A DNA stretch of 64,000 bases from Rs1 sp038900335 (GTDB lineage: Bacteria > Pseudomonadota > Gammaproteobacteria > Pseudomonadales > Balneatricaceae): the NCBI GenBank assembly GCA_038900335.1, contig JBBMRB010000002.1:124001-188000 (forward strand). The letters run 5' to 3'. Made by a program: the position numbers and the translations under genes. Below the pieces are notes generated by a model, which was not told the DNA's origin, made no database searches, and was given only the letters and a program-made list of their open reading frames with translations. Below are positions 51,138 through 60,685 of the stretch, one piece after another (the stretch's first letter is position 1; each line of letters begins with the position of its first letter).

Positions 51138-52676
51138 TTAGCTGACTTTATCAGCATATTCAGCCAATGATGCATGAATAGGGAAAACTTGCTGCATCTC
51201 CACCGGTATTCCCTGCTCATTAATAATTTGAGTATGATCTCTGGTCAATTTTCTCGGCTCATTCACACCACAAGAATGCGCAATAGTGCCAACATCATAC
51301 ATCATATTTTTAGCGAACTGATAAACCCGCTCACTCTTATCGGCAATATCTAAACCCTTTTGTAAGTCTGTATTGTGGGTTGTAATACCGGTTGGACAAG
51401 TATTTTTATTACACTGCAGTGCTTGAATACAACCTAAGCTAAACATAAAACCGCGCGCAGAGGTAATAAAATCCGCCCCCATACACAGTGCCCATGCCAC
51501 ATCAGCAGGGTTAATAAGCTTACCTGAGCAAATCACTTTCACGCGCTTACGTAAGTTATAATCCATTAGTTTATCAACGACTAAAGGTAGTGAGCGTTTA
51601 ATGGGAAGACCCACATAATCAATTAAGCTTTGCGGAGCAGCACCTGTACCTCCATCGGCACTATCAATAGTGATAAAATCTGGAGCGCTGTCAATACCTC
51701 TTAGATGTATTGCCTTACACAGGCTATCTATCCAGCCACTACTGCCAATTACGACTTTAAAACCGACTGGCTTACCTGTCACTTCCCGTACTGTGTGCAC
51801 CATGTCTAGCAAGTCTTCGACGCTGCTAATTTCAGGGTGACCATTAGGGCTAATTGAAGCGACACCCTCTGGTATATTACGAGTTTTAGCAATGATCGCC
51901 GTCACCTTCTCAGCCGGTAAGATACCGCCTTTACCAGGTTTGGCACCTTGACTCATTTTAATTTCAAACATTTTAACTTCTGGGTGAGCTGCTATAACTT
52001 TTAGGCGCTCATTACTAAGATTACCCTGCTCATCACTGACGCCGTACTTAGCTGTGCCTATTTGAAAAACAATATCGCAACCACCTTTAAGATGGAATTC
52101 GGATAAACTGCCCTCGCCTGTATTCATCCATATCCCAGCTTTCTTAGCACCTTTTGATAACGCACTAATTGCAGGTATTGATAGAGCACCAAAGCTCATA
52201 CCTGATATATTAAAGAACGATGACGTTGTATAGGGGAACCGAGCAACGCCCTCTCCGATAACAACCTGTGTTGGTGGCACCGCATCTTCAGTTAATGTCG
52301 GAAACAGGCAGTTAAGAAACAGTACTTCACCCGGTGAGTTTAATGGTCTCGTTGAGCCAAATGCAACAGTGGCATCAACGTTCTTTGCCGCACGATACAC
52401 CCAAGCGCGCTGGGCTCTGTTAAACGGTAACTCTTCTCTATCTAGTGCAAAAAAATACTGACGGAAGAACTCTCCAATATGTTCAAAAAAATAGCGAAAG
52501 CGACCGATAACAGGGTAATTTCGACGTATCGCCTGTTTTGTTTGCGTTATATCGGCAATATAGAAATAAAGTACGAGCAACAATCCTAAAAACACTAAAA
52601 CAATAAATGTAAAAGAAATAAACTGCATCACATTAGACGTAAAACTGCTTAAATTTTCAAAACTAAAACCTGACAT
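51138..52676 (-). CDS. Membrane-anchored FMN-binding glutamate synthase family protein
   Basis: 512 residues. An N-terminal membrane segment (about 15-40, FISFTFIVLVFLGLLLVLYF) is followed by a GltB-type alpha/beta barrel: SFGALSIPAISALSKGAKKAG, NTGEGSLSEFH, QGAKPGKGGILPAEKV, ADGGTGAAP and the cysteine cluster CIQALQCNKNTC expected to hold a 3Fe-4S centre. Only the FMN/synthase domain is present; the glutaminase half of GltB is missing. Such stand-alone proteins are common but have no established substrate. Monocistronic. Confidence 0.87.
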   Translation of the reverse strand: MSGFSFENLSSFTSNVMQFISFTFIVLVFLGLLLVLYFYIADITQTKQAIRRNYPVIGRFRYFFEHIGEFFRQYFFALDREELPFNRAQRAWVYRAAKNVDATVAFGSTRPLNSPGEVLFLNCLFPTLTEDAVPPTQVVIGEGVARFPYTTSSFFNISGMSFGALSIPAISALSKGAKKAGIWMNTGEGSLSEFHLKGGCDIVFQIGTAKYGVSDEQGNLSNERLKVIAAHPEVKMFEIKMSQGAKPGKGGILPAEKVTAIIAKTRNIPEGVASISPNGHPEISSVEDLLDMVHTVREVTGKPVGFKVVIGSSGWIDSLCKAIHLRGIDSAPDFITIDSADGGTGAAPQSLIDYVGLPIKRSLPLVVDKLMDYNLRKRVKVICSGKLINPADVAWALCMGADFITSARGFMFSLGCIQALQCNKNTCPTGITTHNTDLQKGLDIADKSERVYQFAKNMMYDVGTIAHSCGVNEPRKLTRDHTQIINEQGIPVEMQQVFPIHASLAEYADKVS

Positions 52677-53103
52677 ATTCTTGTCCTTTCAACATCACAG
52701 AGACAGTGAAATAATTTACTATTCTATGAATTTATTAGCTGTTTTTCCACTCACACTATCCATCCAAAAGTAGCCACAGCACTCTTTTTTGTATTTATAA
52801 TATAAATCCAGAAAAACCCCCTACACCCTTGCAATATAGCAGGTTAATATCGTATATGTGAACATATTTGACGAAAGATCAATAATTTACCATCACTAAT
52901 AAGTTATACCTAAAGTACATCATTTTACTTCATCAGAACGGTGGCGATGACAAAACAAACTTTAGATAACAACCTAATTTACACAACTTAAAAATAGGGA
53001 ATTTTTTGTTAGGCTATCAGTCATAATATTTTTACTATGATTAATAGTAACTGTATTAATGGACTTATATTGATAGCACTGTATCACGACATAAAGAGAT
53101 TAA
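52677..53103. other. Divergent intergenic region
   Basis: 427 AT-rich bases between the glutamate-synthase-like gene and the PhoD-like gene. The longest ORF (from about 52947) is 15 codons. I see no RNA gene, repeat or terminator; AAAGAG lies before the ATG at 53104. Confidence 0.45.
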
Positions 53104-54969
53104 ATGAACCGTATTATTTGTGGCCCTATTCTTAGAAAATTAGATGACAAGCAGCTGGTGCTTTGGTGGCTAAGCCATCAACCCTGCACAGGCTCCTTTC
53201 AATGTTTTGCCAATGATCAAAAGCTAATTGACATGCCTTTATCTGACACATCAGTTAGTCATTTCAAAATTGGCACTAACGCTGTCATTCATTTACTTAA
53301 TATTGATCATCAGCTACCAATAGATACTGTTATTGAATACGATCTAATACTAGAGAGCGGTAACAGCGAGGCCCAAACGCTACAACAAATGATGCCTAAT
53401 ATATGCTACCCACATCAAAATAGGTGTAGCTTTATCATCAAAAAAACACTCAATAACTTATTACATGGCTCCTGTCGCAACCCTCACCACAGTAGTGATG
53501 ACTCGCTTCTTGCTGGTGATACTAAACTTGCAAACACTTTGAGCGATACCGAACAGCGCCCGTCTATGTTGATAATGAGCGGTGATCAAATTTATGCTGA
53601 TCATGTGGCAGGCCCTATGCTTTACGCCATTAGAAAAGTTGTCGATATACTTGGCCTCAACGATGAGTTTTTACCATCAAATGAGCTTGCAGAAGCAGCC
53701 AGTATTTTGGGTGAAAAAACAAATTACTATGAGCGCCAAGCGCTACTACCTTTAACACAAACTAGCAAATACTGGCGCAAGAACACTCACAACCATATAT
53801 TTACCAGTGCCCACGTGCATAATCACTTAATTAGTTTAGCCGAAGTTAATGCCATGTATTTACTGGTATGGTCTAAGCAGTTATGGCAAGAGATTGACTT
53901 AGACGACATGCCTGTCGTTGCTCAACACGCAAAGTTGCAGAGCAAAGAGCTAGCAGCTATTCGCCAATTTTCTGCAGGTTTAGATAAGGTACAAAGGCTA
54001 TTAGCTAATATCTGCTGCCATATGATTTTTGATGATCATGATGTCACAGATGACTGGAACCTAACCGCACAGTGGGAGCTGACAGCTTATCAAAACCCAC
54101 TAGCAAAGCGTATTATTGGCAATGCACTGTTCAGTTATTGGCTGTTTCAAGGTTGGGGCAACAACCCTGAGAGCTTTGATGAATCATTTTTAACGAAAGC
54201 AAACCATTATCAGCACCAACCTGACAGCAAACATCAAGATGAATTTATTGACACGCTACTGGATTTTAACCAATGGCATTATCAAATCAATACACAGCCT
54301 AAAATAATAGTACTAGATTGTCGAACTCAGCGCTGGCGCTCACAAAGTAACTTAGCAAAGCCCTCAGGATTAATGGATTGGGAATCGCTGTGCCATTTAC
54401 AGCAACAACTGATTGGACAAGAAGCTATTATTTTAATTTCCCCTGCACCTATTTTCGGTGTAAAACTTATTGAATCTATCCAAAGAGTGGCTACCATGCT
54501 TGGTCAATCATTAGCGGTTGATGCTGAAAACTGGATGGCGCACCCTGGCTCTGCTAACACCATTTTAAATATTTTTAGGCATCCTAAAACACCTAAGCAC
54601 TTCGTTATTCTCTCCGGCGATGTGCATTACTCTTTCGTCTATGAGATTCAATTAAGATTTCGCAATAGCTCACCTAAAATATGGCAGATCACCTCCAGTG
54701 GTATAAAAAACCAATTCCCCTCGCTATTAATTAAAATTCTCGATCACATCAACCGTTATCTTTATGCCCAGTATTCGCCACTTAATTTCTTTACTAAACG
54801 CAGAGATATGAAAGTCAGTTATCGACGCCCAATAAATCATGGTAAACGATTACTCGTTGAAAAATCGGGGTTAGGCTATTTGGAATTGAATGAGGACTCA
54901 TCACCTAAGCAAATTATAGATTTACATAATGATGGTAGTAGCACTGAGTTTGTTAACTCAAAAGATTAA
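53104..54969 (+). CDS. PhoD-like metallophosphatase, cytoplasmic form
   Basis: 621 residues of the PhoD-like phosphodiesterase/phosphatase family. Metal and catalytic motifs are in order: HGSCRNP (about 120), MSGDQIYADH, FDDHDVTDDW and ILSGDVHYSF. An N-terminal beta domain precedes the catalytic part. There is no Tat or Sec signal, unlike classical exported PhoD, so it probably acts in the cytoplasm. The substrate is unknown. It ends at a bidirectional terminator facing the phosphodiesterase operon on the other strand. Confidence 0.85.
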   Translation: MNRIICGPILRKLDDKQLVLWWLSHQPCTGSFQCFANDQKLIDMPLSDTSVSHFKIGTNAVIHLLNIDHQLPIDTVIEYDLILESGNSEAQTLQQMMPNICYPHQNRCSFIIKKTLNNLLHGSCRNPHHSSDDSLLAGDTKLANTLSDTEQRPSMLIMSGDQIYADHVAGPMLYAIRKVVDILGLNDEFLPSNELAEAASILGEKTNYYERQALLPLTQTSKYWRKNTHNHIFTSAHVHNHLISLAEVNAMYLLVWSKQLWQEIDLDDMPVVAQHAKLQSKELAAIRQFSAGLDKVQRLLANICCHMIFDDHDVTDDWNLTAQWELTAYQNPLAKRIIGNALFSYWLFQGWGNNPESFDESFLTKANHYQHQPDSKHQDEFIDTLLDFNQWHYQINTQPKIIVLDCRTQRWRSQSNLAKPSGLMDWESLCHLQQQLIGQEAIILISPAPIFGVKLIESIQRVATMLGQSLAVDAENWMAHPGSANTILNIFRHPKTPKHFVILSGDVHYSFVYEIQLRFRNSSPKIWQITSSGIKNQFPSLLIKILDHINRYLYAQYSPLNFFTKRRDMKVSYRRPINHGKRLLVEKSGLGYLELNEDSSPKQIIDLHNDGSSTEFVNSKD

Positions 54970-54997
54970 AAAGTAGCTGCTCTTGCAACTACTTTTT
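54968..54997. terminator. Bidirectional terminator after the PhoD-like gene
   Basis: AAAAAGTAG pairs with CTACTTTTT, with TGC/GCA pairing inside, and a T-run at the 3' side in both orientations. It overlaps the last base of the stop codon. Confidence 0.75.
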
Positions 54998-55075
54998 CAG
55001 CATCACAGACTTGCTTATAGCATCTTTATCATTTAATGATCCAACTTAACTACCTAATAGGCCTCATTAACCTAG

Positions 55076-56311
55076 TTAAATAATCGACTGTGCTTGCCAA
55101 GGCGTGCTGACACCTAATATTTTTGCCATGCTCGGCGCTACTTGAATTGCCTGGGCGAATGGTACAACTTGCTGTGGTACATCTGGGCCTGAAAACAAAC
55201 AAAAACGATAATCTTCCAGTGTGCCAGGTCGCATACCATGATTAGATTGGTATTTAGAAATCCCTCTAATCTTACCTGTATTTTTAAGATCGGCTTCAAA
55301 ACTAATATATTGCCCTTGAGCACTCGTAAAAGCCAAGAGCGTATCTTTCATATCATCAGGTAAGAAATCATCGGGGTATTGCTCTAATCCTTGAGCAAGA
55401 AGTTTAGCTGTGACATCAACAGCTTGCTCGACACTTGTAGGCGCTATTAATAGCATACCTCCTTCACTAGACCAGCGTGTACCCTCTGGCAGTAGCACAT
55501 CGCAGTGAATCGCATCAGCCATTAAATGATGGCCGTGATCGCTCATGATGGCAAAATTATATTGATCTAGCTTGCCTGCTTTGCGTAGACGCTCGATCAA
55601 TGTACCTACTTGTGCATCAGCATTGCGCAGTGAAAGTTCAGTCAGTGGATGTTCTGAGCCATATTGGTGTAAATAGTAATCCGTTACCGCCACCTCTAAC
55701 ATCAGCAAATTAGGCGCACGATCGTGTTCTATCAAATCAGCTGCCATTTCTATTAATTGATAATCCGCTAAGGTGCCTAAATCTAAAGTTTGGGCTTTAT
55801 TGGATGCAGGGTCGACAATATCATCCGCCGCTAAGCCAACACTTTGTAAACGTTTTTTAGGGTCAAGCTCTTTATTTTTCATTGTCCAAAGATCATTGGC
55901 AGGGTGTGGTTCGTTATCGCGCGCACGGCTCATTACATCACCGACCCACCAAGGGCTTACATACACATCACAATCTTCTGGGCGTACCATGCCGTAGCCC
56001 ATATTGACCACGTCACCACCTGCTAACTTAGTCAGCGAGGCAATCGTCTCAGTGCGCACATCATAAGGATTCGACCAGCGAAACACCTTACCGTCCCATA
56101 TTTTATTGCCGTAAATACCGTGCTCACTTGCAGGTCTACCGACAATCATTGAAGTACGACCTGGAAAAGACGTTCCACAAATTTCAGGCGTCAGCGCCTG
56201 CACCTGTGTGCCCTCTTTTGCCAAACGATCTAAATGCGGTAATTGATGACGGATCTGATTAAATTTAGAACTACTAACGCCATCTATCATGATTAAAATA
56301 AGTTTATTCAT
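55076..56311 (-). CDS. Alkaline-phosphatase-superfamily phosphodiesterase/phosphohydrolase
   Basis: 411 residues, no signal peptide. Metal ligands of the nucleotide pyrophosphatase/phosphodiesterase fold are present: Asp10 (MIDGVS), the nucleophile region CGTSFPGRTS (Ser48 aligns with the usual Thr), TDYYLHQYG (Asp, His), MSDHGHHL (Asp-His) and SNHGMRPG (His). The IVGRPASEHGIYGN segment also resembles phosphonoacetate hydrolase PhnA. It would hydrolyse a phosphodiester or phosphonate in the cytoplasm; the exact substrate is not readable. Last gene of the transporter operon, 15 bases after the HAD gene. Confidence 0.85.
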   Translation of the reverse strand: MNKLILIMIDGVSSSKFNQIRHQLPHLDRLAKEGTQVQALTPEICGTSFPGRTSMIVGRPASEHGIYGNKIWDGKVFRWSNPYDVRTETIASLTKLAGGDVVNMGYGMVRPEDCDVYVSPWWVGDVMSRARDNEPHPANDLWTMKNKELDPKKRLQSVGLAADDIVDPASNKAQTLDLGTLADYQLIEMAADLIEHDRAPNLLMLEVAVTDYYLHQYGSEHPLTELSLRNADAQVGTLIERLRKAGKLDQYNFAIMSDHGHHLMADAIHCDVLLPEGTRWSSEGGMLLIAPTSVEQAVDVTAKLLAQGLEQYPDDFLPDDMKDTLLAFTSAQGQYISFEADLKNTGKIRGISKYQSNHGMRPGTLEDYRFCLFSGPDVPQQVVPFAQAIQVAPSMAKILGVSTPWQAQSII

Positions 56312-56326
56312 TACTCTTTTCTCAAA

Positions 56327-57034
56327 CTAGTTTAATGTTTTCAATAAAGCGGGGATATCGGCAATGCTATCCAGCACATAATCCGCTTGAGCCAGTTCTT
56401 CTTTATTACTGGTACCGGTGAGCACTCCTACCGCATATTTTGCCTTCGCATTGCGCGCCATGTGTAAATCGTGAGTGTTATCACCGACCACCATAAGGCA
56501 CTCTTTATCCAATTGATGTTGCTGACAAAAAGCATCGACCATACCCGCTTGTGGCTTTACGCCATAACCTGAATCAAAACCACTGACAAAATCCATCAGC
56601 TCTAACACACCAGCAGCACCTAGTGTTGCCTCAGCCCCTTGCTGTGAATCACTGGTCGCCACGCCTATTTTAATACCTAAGCTTTTCAATTCTTTAAACA
56701 GTACATTTAAGTCTGTGACTGGCACACTACTGTTGGCATTGTGATAGGCAAAGGTGGCCTGCATTTGCGCCACTAATTGCTCATTGAGCGTAATATTGAG
56801 CGTATCAGCCCAACACTCGGCAATTTCCTGATTACTCGCCGCTGCCAGTAACGAGCCACTGAGCACTTTACCACTGGCTTGATCAAACCCTGACACCGCT
56901 AATAATTTAGCGATATCGCTGCTATTACCCTTTGCAAACTGATGTGCTGCTTGATGAATAGCAGGCAGCCAAGATGCTGAAAAATCGATTAACGTTCCAT
57001 CTTTATCAAACAGGATTGCGCTCACTACACTCAT
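56327..57034 (-). CDS. HAD-superfamily phosphatase (Gph-like)
   Basis: 235 residues. HAD motifs I (LFDKDGTL, Asp10/Asp12), II (VATSDS), III (Lys in VKPQAGM) and IV (VVGDNTHDLHMA) are all intact, with a helical cap of subclass IA between I and II. AAGGATAATTA precedes the ATG. Similar to phosphoglycolate-phosphatase-like enzymes; with a phosphodiesterase next in the operon it would remove phosphate from the monoester released. It follows the ATPase gene by 143 bases, with a hairpin between. Confidence 0.85.
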   Translation of the reverse strand: MSVVSAILFDKDGTLIDFSASWLPAIHQAAHQFAKGNSSDIAKLLAVSGFDQASGKVLSGSLLAAASNQEIAECWADTLNITLNEQLVAQMQATFAYHNANSSVPVTDLNVLFKELKSLGIKIGVATSDSQQGAEATLGAAGVLELMDFVSGFDSGYGVKPQAGMVDAFCQQHQLDKECLMVVGDNTHDLHMARNAKAKYAVGVLTGTSNKEELAQADYVLDSIADIPALLKTLN

Positions 57035-57138
57035 TAATTATCCTTATCATTCTGGCTTGCGATAGAGCTATATTGAAGCTAAAAAAATAGCGCTCAGTGC
57101 GCTAATTGATTTTTGCTATCTTGTTAAAAAATCATGTT

Positions 57139-57165
57139 ACGCCAGCGGCTAACTATTACTGGCGT
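57139..57165. repeat. Hairpin between transporter ATPase and HAD genes
   Basis: ACGCCAG and CTGGCGT pair over seven bases with a 13-base loop. On the minus strand AACATGATTTTTT follows, so partial termination before the HAD gene is possible. Confidence 0.45.
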
Positions 57166-57177
57166 TTTTATCGACAA

Positions 57178-58818
57178 CTAATGATCAGCTGCCTGCATTT
57201 TTCGTGATGCTAATGTGCGCTCCAACCACCCAAGCTCCATACTCGGAACTGATGACAGTAACATTTCTGTATAATCATCAAACGGTGGTGACAGCACTTC
57301 TGACTTCTTACCAAAACGTACTAAAGATCCTTGATACATGACGGCTATACTGTCAGAAATTGCCCGCACCGTAGCCAAATCATGAGTTATAAACAAATAG
57401 GCGATATCATGCTTTTCTTGCAACCTTGATAACAATTGTAAAATGCCTTCAGCAACTAACGGATCTAGCGCCGAGGTTACTTCATCACAAATAATTAATT
57501 TAGGTTTAGCTGCCAATGCGCGAGCAATACACACACGCTGTTTTTGACCGCCGGAGAGCTCAGCAGGATAGCGATCAATATACTTTTCACCAAGCTCAAT
57601 TTGATCGAGCAAATCAATCACTTTTTGGCGTTTTTCAGCGCCACTGACACCGAAATAAAATTCAATCGGACGACCAATAATTTGGCCTATAGTATGGCGA
57701 GGATTCATCGCCACATCAGCCATTTGGTAAACCATCTGCAATTGTCGTAGCTGCTCTTTGGTTCGCGACTTCAATTTACTTGGCAATGTTTCACCATCAA
57801 AAATAGTCTCACCGGCCATTGGCGGTAATAAACCGGTAATCACCCTAGCAAGAGTAGACTTGCCAGAACCCGATTCACCAACGATAGACAGAGTCTGTCC
57901 TGCATGTAAATGCAAGCTGACATCTTTAAGGATCTTGTTGTGCCCATCATATGCAGCATCTATGTTACTCACAGACAAAATAGCCGCACTGTCAGGGTCA
58001 GGCTTCTCCTCTTTCTCGTGTGATCTTACAGACACTAAATCAGCGGTATAGCTCTCTTTAGGGTGATTAATAATGTGATCGGCACTGCCGTATTCAATCA
58101 TTTCACCTTGTTGTAATACCATAATATCATCAGCTATTTGTGCCACCACTGCCAAATCATGGGTGATATACAAAGCCGCTGTGCCTGTATCATTAATCGC
58201 TTGCTTAATAGTCGCTAACACTTCTATTTGAGTGGTTACATCTAAGGCGGTTGTCGGCTCATCAAACACAATTAAATCAGGCTTTGCACATAAAGCCATC
58301 ACTGTCATCGCACGCTGTAGCTGACCACCGGATACTTGATGGGGGTAACGCTGACCAAAATTTTCAGGATCAGGCAAACCCAATTTAGCGTATAGCTGAT
58401 CAGCATAAGCCAATGCATCTTCACGACTCATTAATTTGTGTTCAAGCGCTGCCTCTATTACTTGATCACCTAATCTGTGAGCAGGATTAAACGCCGCTGC
58501 CGCAGATTGGGCAACATAGGCAACACGAGCGCCACGCACATTACGAATTTGTTTATGGCTGTGCTTTAAGATATCAACGCCATCGACCAACACTTGACCG
58601 CCGCTGATCTTACAACCAGAGCGAGCATAGGCCATAGCGACCAAACCAATCGTTGATTTACCCGCGCCAGATTCACCAATTAAACCTAAAACCTTGCCGC
58701 GTTCAAGATCAAATGACACATCTTTAACCAGTGTAATATTTTTCTTTTTACTACCTGTTGTACTAACTTGCGCACTAATACACAAGCCTTTGACTTGAAG
58801 AAATGGTTGATTTGACAT
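57178..58818 (-). CDS. Dipeptide/nickel-type ABC transporter, double ATP-binding protein (DppD-DppF fusion)
   Basis: 546 residues with two complete ATP-binding cassettes: Walker A GESGAGKSTI and GESGSGKSTL, signatures VSGGQLQR and LSGGQKQR, Walker B IVFDEPTTALD and IICDEVTSALD. Each has the C-terminal oligopeptide-transporter extension in part. It powers the permeases encoded upstream; its ATG overlaps the permease stop (TAATG). Substrate specificity is set elsewhere. Confidence 0.93.
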   Translation of the reverse strand: MSNQPFLQVKGLCISAQVSTTGSKKKNITLVKDVSFDLERGKVLGLIGESGAGKSTIGLVAMAYARSGCKISGGQVLVDGVDILKHSHKQIRNVRGARVAYVAQSAAAAFNPAHRLGDQVIEAALEHKLMSREDALAYADQLYAKLGLPDPENFGQRYPHQVSGGQLQRAMTVMALCAKPDLIVFDEPTTALDVTTQIEVLATIKQAINDTGTAALYITHDLAVVAQIADDIMVLQQGEMIEYGSADHIINHPKESYTADLVSVRSHEKEEKPDPDSAAILSVSNIDAAYDGHNKILKDVSLHLHAGQTLSIVGESGSGKSTLARVITGLLPPMAGETIFDGETLPSKLKSRTKEQLRQLQMVYQMADVAMNPRHTIGQIIGRPIEFYFGVSGAEKRQKVIDLLDQIELGEKYIDRYPAELSGGQKQRVCIARALAAKPKLIICDEVTSALDPLVAEGILQLLSRLQEKHDIAYLFITHDLATVRAISDSIAVMYQGSLVRFGKKSEVLSPPFDDYTEMLLSSVPSMELGWLERTLASRKMQAADH

Positions 58819-59657
58819 TATCTGCCCCCTTTCAAACTACTGGTACGGCTCAAGACAGAGTCTACAACTAGATTAATACTGATCGTTAATATCGCAATCG
58901 CCGCCGCCGGTATCAGCGCAGCGGGGATACCAAATACGATACCGTCTTTGTTTTCTTTTACCATACTGCCCCAATCCGCATCGGGAGGCTGTATACCTAG
59001 ACCTAAGAAGCTTAGCGTACTAAGGAAAAGCACCGCAAAGGCAAAACGCAGCCCAAATTCGGCAAACAGTGGTGAGAGTGCATTTGGCAATATTTCACGA
59101 AAGATAATCCACATCGTGTTTTCACCGCGCAATCGCGCTGCTTCAACAAAGTCCATCACCACAATATCAACCGCAACAGCACGTGATAAACGAAAGACGC
59201 GCGTTGAGTCAAGCACACCCATCACCACAATCAAAATCCCCATACTTGCCGGCAGTACAGATAGCACAACAAGTGCAAAAATAAGGGTCGGTATTGCCAT
59301 CATCAAATCGTTAGTACGACTCAATAACTGATCAGCTTTACCACCTGAAACCGCGGCTAAGAAACCAAAAAACGTCCCCATAAAGAAAGACAGCAATGTC
59401 GCAGCTCCTGCAATGAAGAAGGTATTGCGCGCACCGTGAATTAAACGTGACAATATATCACGACCTAACTGGTCGGTACCCAGCCAAAACTGGCCAGACA
59501 TCGACTCCCAAACATCACCGACAATCTCATCTTGGCCGTAAGGTGATACCCAGGGGGCAAAAATAGCGGAAAGCGCAAAAATGATTAAACATAATAGTCC
59601 AATACGCGCCCCCCACGAAAGATGAGACACGATACTGTGCATCAATTTATTATTCAT
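58818..59657 (-). CDS. Dipeptide/nickel-type ABC permease (DppC-like)
   Basis: I choose the ATG at 59657 (279 residues, AAAGG upstream); a GTG at 59705 and an ATG at 59678 lack ribosome-binding sites. Five to six membrane helices with the BPD_transp_1 EAA loop EAARLRGENTMWIIFREILPNAL. The N-terminal APWVSPYGQDEIV and GTDQLGRDILSRLIHGAR stretches are DppC/OppC hallmarks. Second permease of the operon. Confidence 0.92.
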   Translation of the reverse strand: MNNKLMHSIVSHLSWGARIGLLCLIIFALSAIFAPWVSPYGQDEIVGDVWESMSGQFWLGTDQLGRDILSRLIHGARNTFFIAGAATLLSFFMGTFFGFLAAVSGGKADQLLSRTNDLMMAIPTLIFALVVLSVLPASMGILIVVMGVLDSTRVFRLSRAVAVDIVVMDFVEAARLRGENTMWIIFREILPNALSPLFAEFGLRFAFAVLFLSTLSFLGLGIQPPDADWGSMVKENKDGIVFGIPAALIPAAAIAILTISINLVVDSVLSRTSSLKGGR

Positions 59658-59714
59658 TTGTGTAGTAGCCTTTGTCATATAGTTGTTATTTGTGCTGTTC
59701 AACACATCTAATTA

Positions 59715-60683
59715 CTATTTAGGATGTCTCAACCTAGGGTTGGATATAATCGCCATGATATCGGCAAACATATTCAGTAAAATATAAATAGCCGCAAAAA
59801 TCAGTCCCGTTGCCTGAACGACAGGTACATCACGGTTTGTTACATGATCCACTAACAACTGCCCCATGCCTGGATAGACGAAAATAATCTCAACCACCAC
59901 CACACCGACTACCAAATAAGCAAGGTTGATAACAACTACAGTGATAATAGGTGATACAGCATTAGGTAATGCATGACGGAAAATTATTTTAAATGGGCTC
60001 AAACCTTTAAGTTGAGCAGTTTCAATATAAGCGCTAGACATTACATTGAGGATAGCAGCGCGAGTCATACGCATCATGTGCGCCAAAACGACCAACACCA
60101 AGGTAATACAAGGTAGAGCAATGGCTGTCAGCTTTTCGCCTATTGGCATCCCTTGATAAATAAGTGAACTTGAAGGTAACCAATTTAACTGTACAGCGAC
60201 AAATAGGATAAGCAGGTAACCAATAAAAAACTCAGGTAGAGAAATCGTCGTGATCGTGGTAATAGAAATCAATTTATCGACAATACCATCGCGATAGTGA
60301 ACGGCAATCATACCGAGGAAAATCGCCAGCGGCACTGAAACTAATGCAGCAAAGGATGCCAGAAACAGAGTGTTATTTAAGCGATCGCCTATCATTGTAC
60401 TAATATCACGGCCACTACTTAAAGACGTACCTAAATCACCTTGTAATATATTAAATAACCAGTTGAAGTAACGTGCTATGGCTGGGCGATCTAAACCCAT
60501 TTCAGTGCGCAAGTTTGCCAGCGCTTCAGGTGTGGCAGATTGGCCTAAAATACTTTGTGCTACATCTCCGGGTAGCATCTCGGTACCGGCAAATATAACT
60601 ACCGAGATCGCGAGTAACAATAGTAGGCCAAGCGCTAAGCGCTTAGCCACTAATGTAGACAGAGAATCGTTGCCTAGCGCCAT
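59715..60683 (-). CDS. Dipeptide/nickel-type ABC permease (DppB-like)
   Basis: 322 residues, about six membrane helices, with GTEMLPGDVAQSILG near the N-terminus, MGLDRPAIARYFNWL, and the EAA loop ETAQLKGLSPFKIIFRHALPNAV. It pairs with the DppC-like protein to form the channel. The start is two bases after the binding-protein stop. Confidence 0.93.
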   Translation of the reverse strand: MALGNDSLSTLVAKRLALGLLLLLAISVVIFAGTEMLPGDVAQSILGQSATPEALANLRTEMGLDRPAIARYFNWLFNILQGDLGTSLSSGRDISTMIGDRLNNTLFLASFAALVSVPLAIFLGMIAVHYRDGIVDKLISITTITTISLPEFFIGYLLILFVAVQLNWLPSSSLIYQGMPIGEKLTAIALPCITLVLVVLAHMMRMTRAAILNVMSSAYIETAQLKGLSPFKIIFRHALPNAVSPIITVVVINLAYLVVGVVVVEIIFVYPGMGQLLVDHVTNRDVPVVQATGLIFAAIYILLNMFADIMAIISNPRLRHPK

Positions 60684-60685
60684 AT

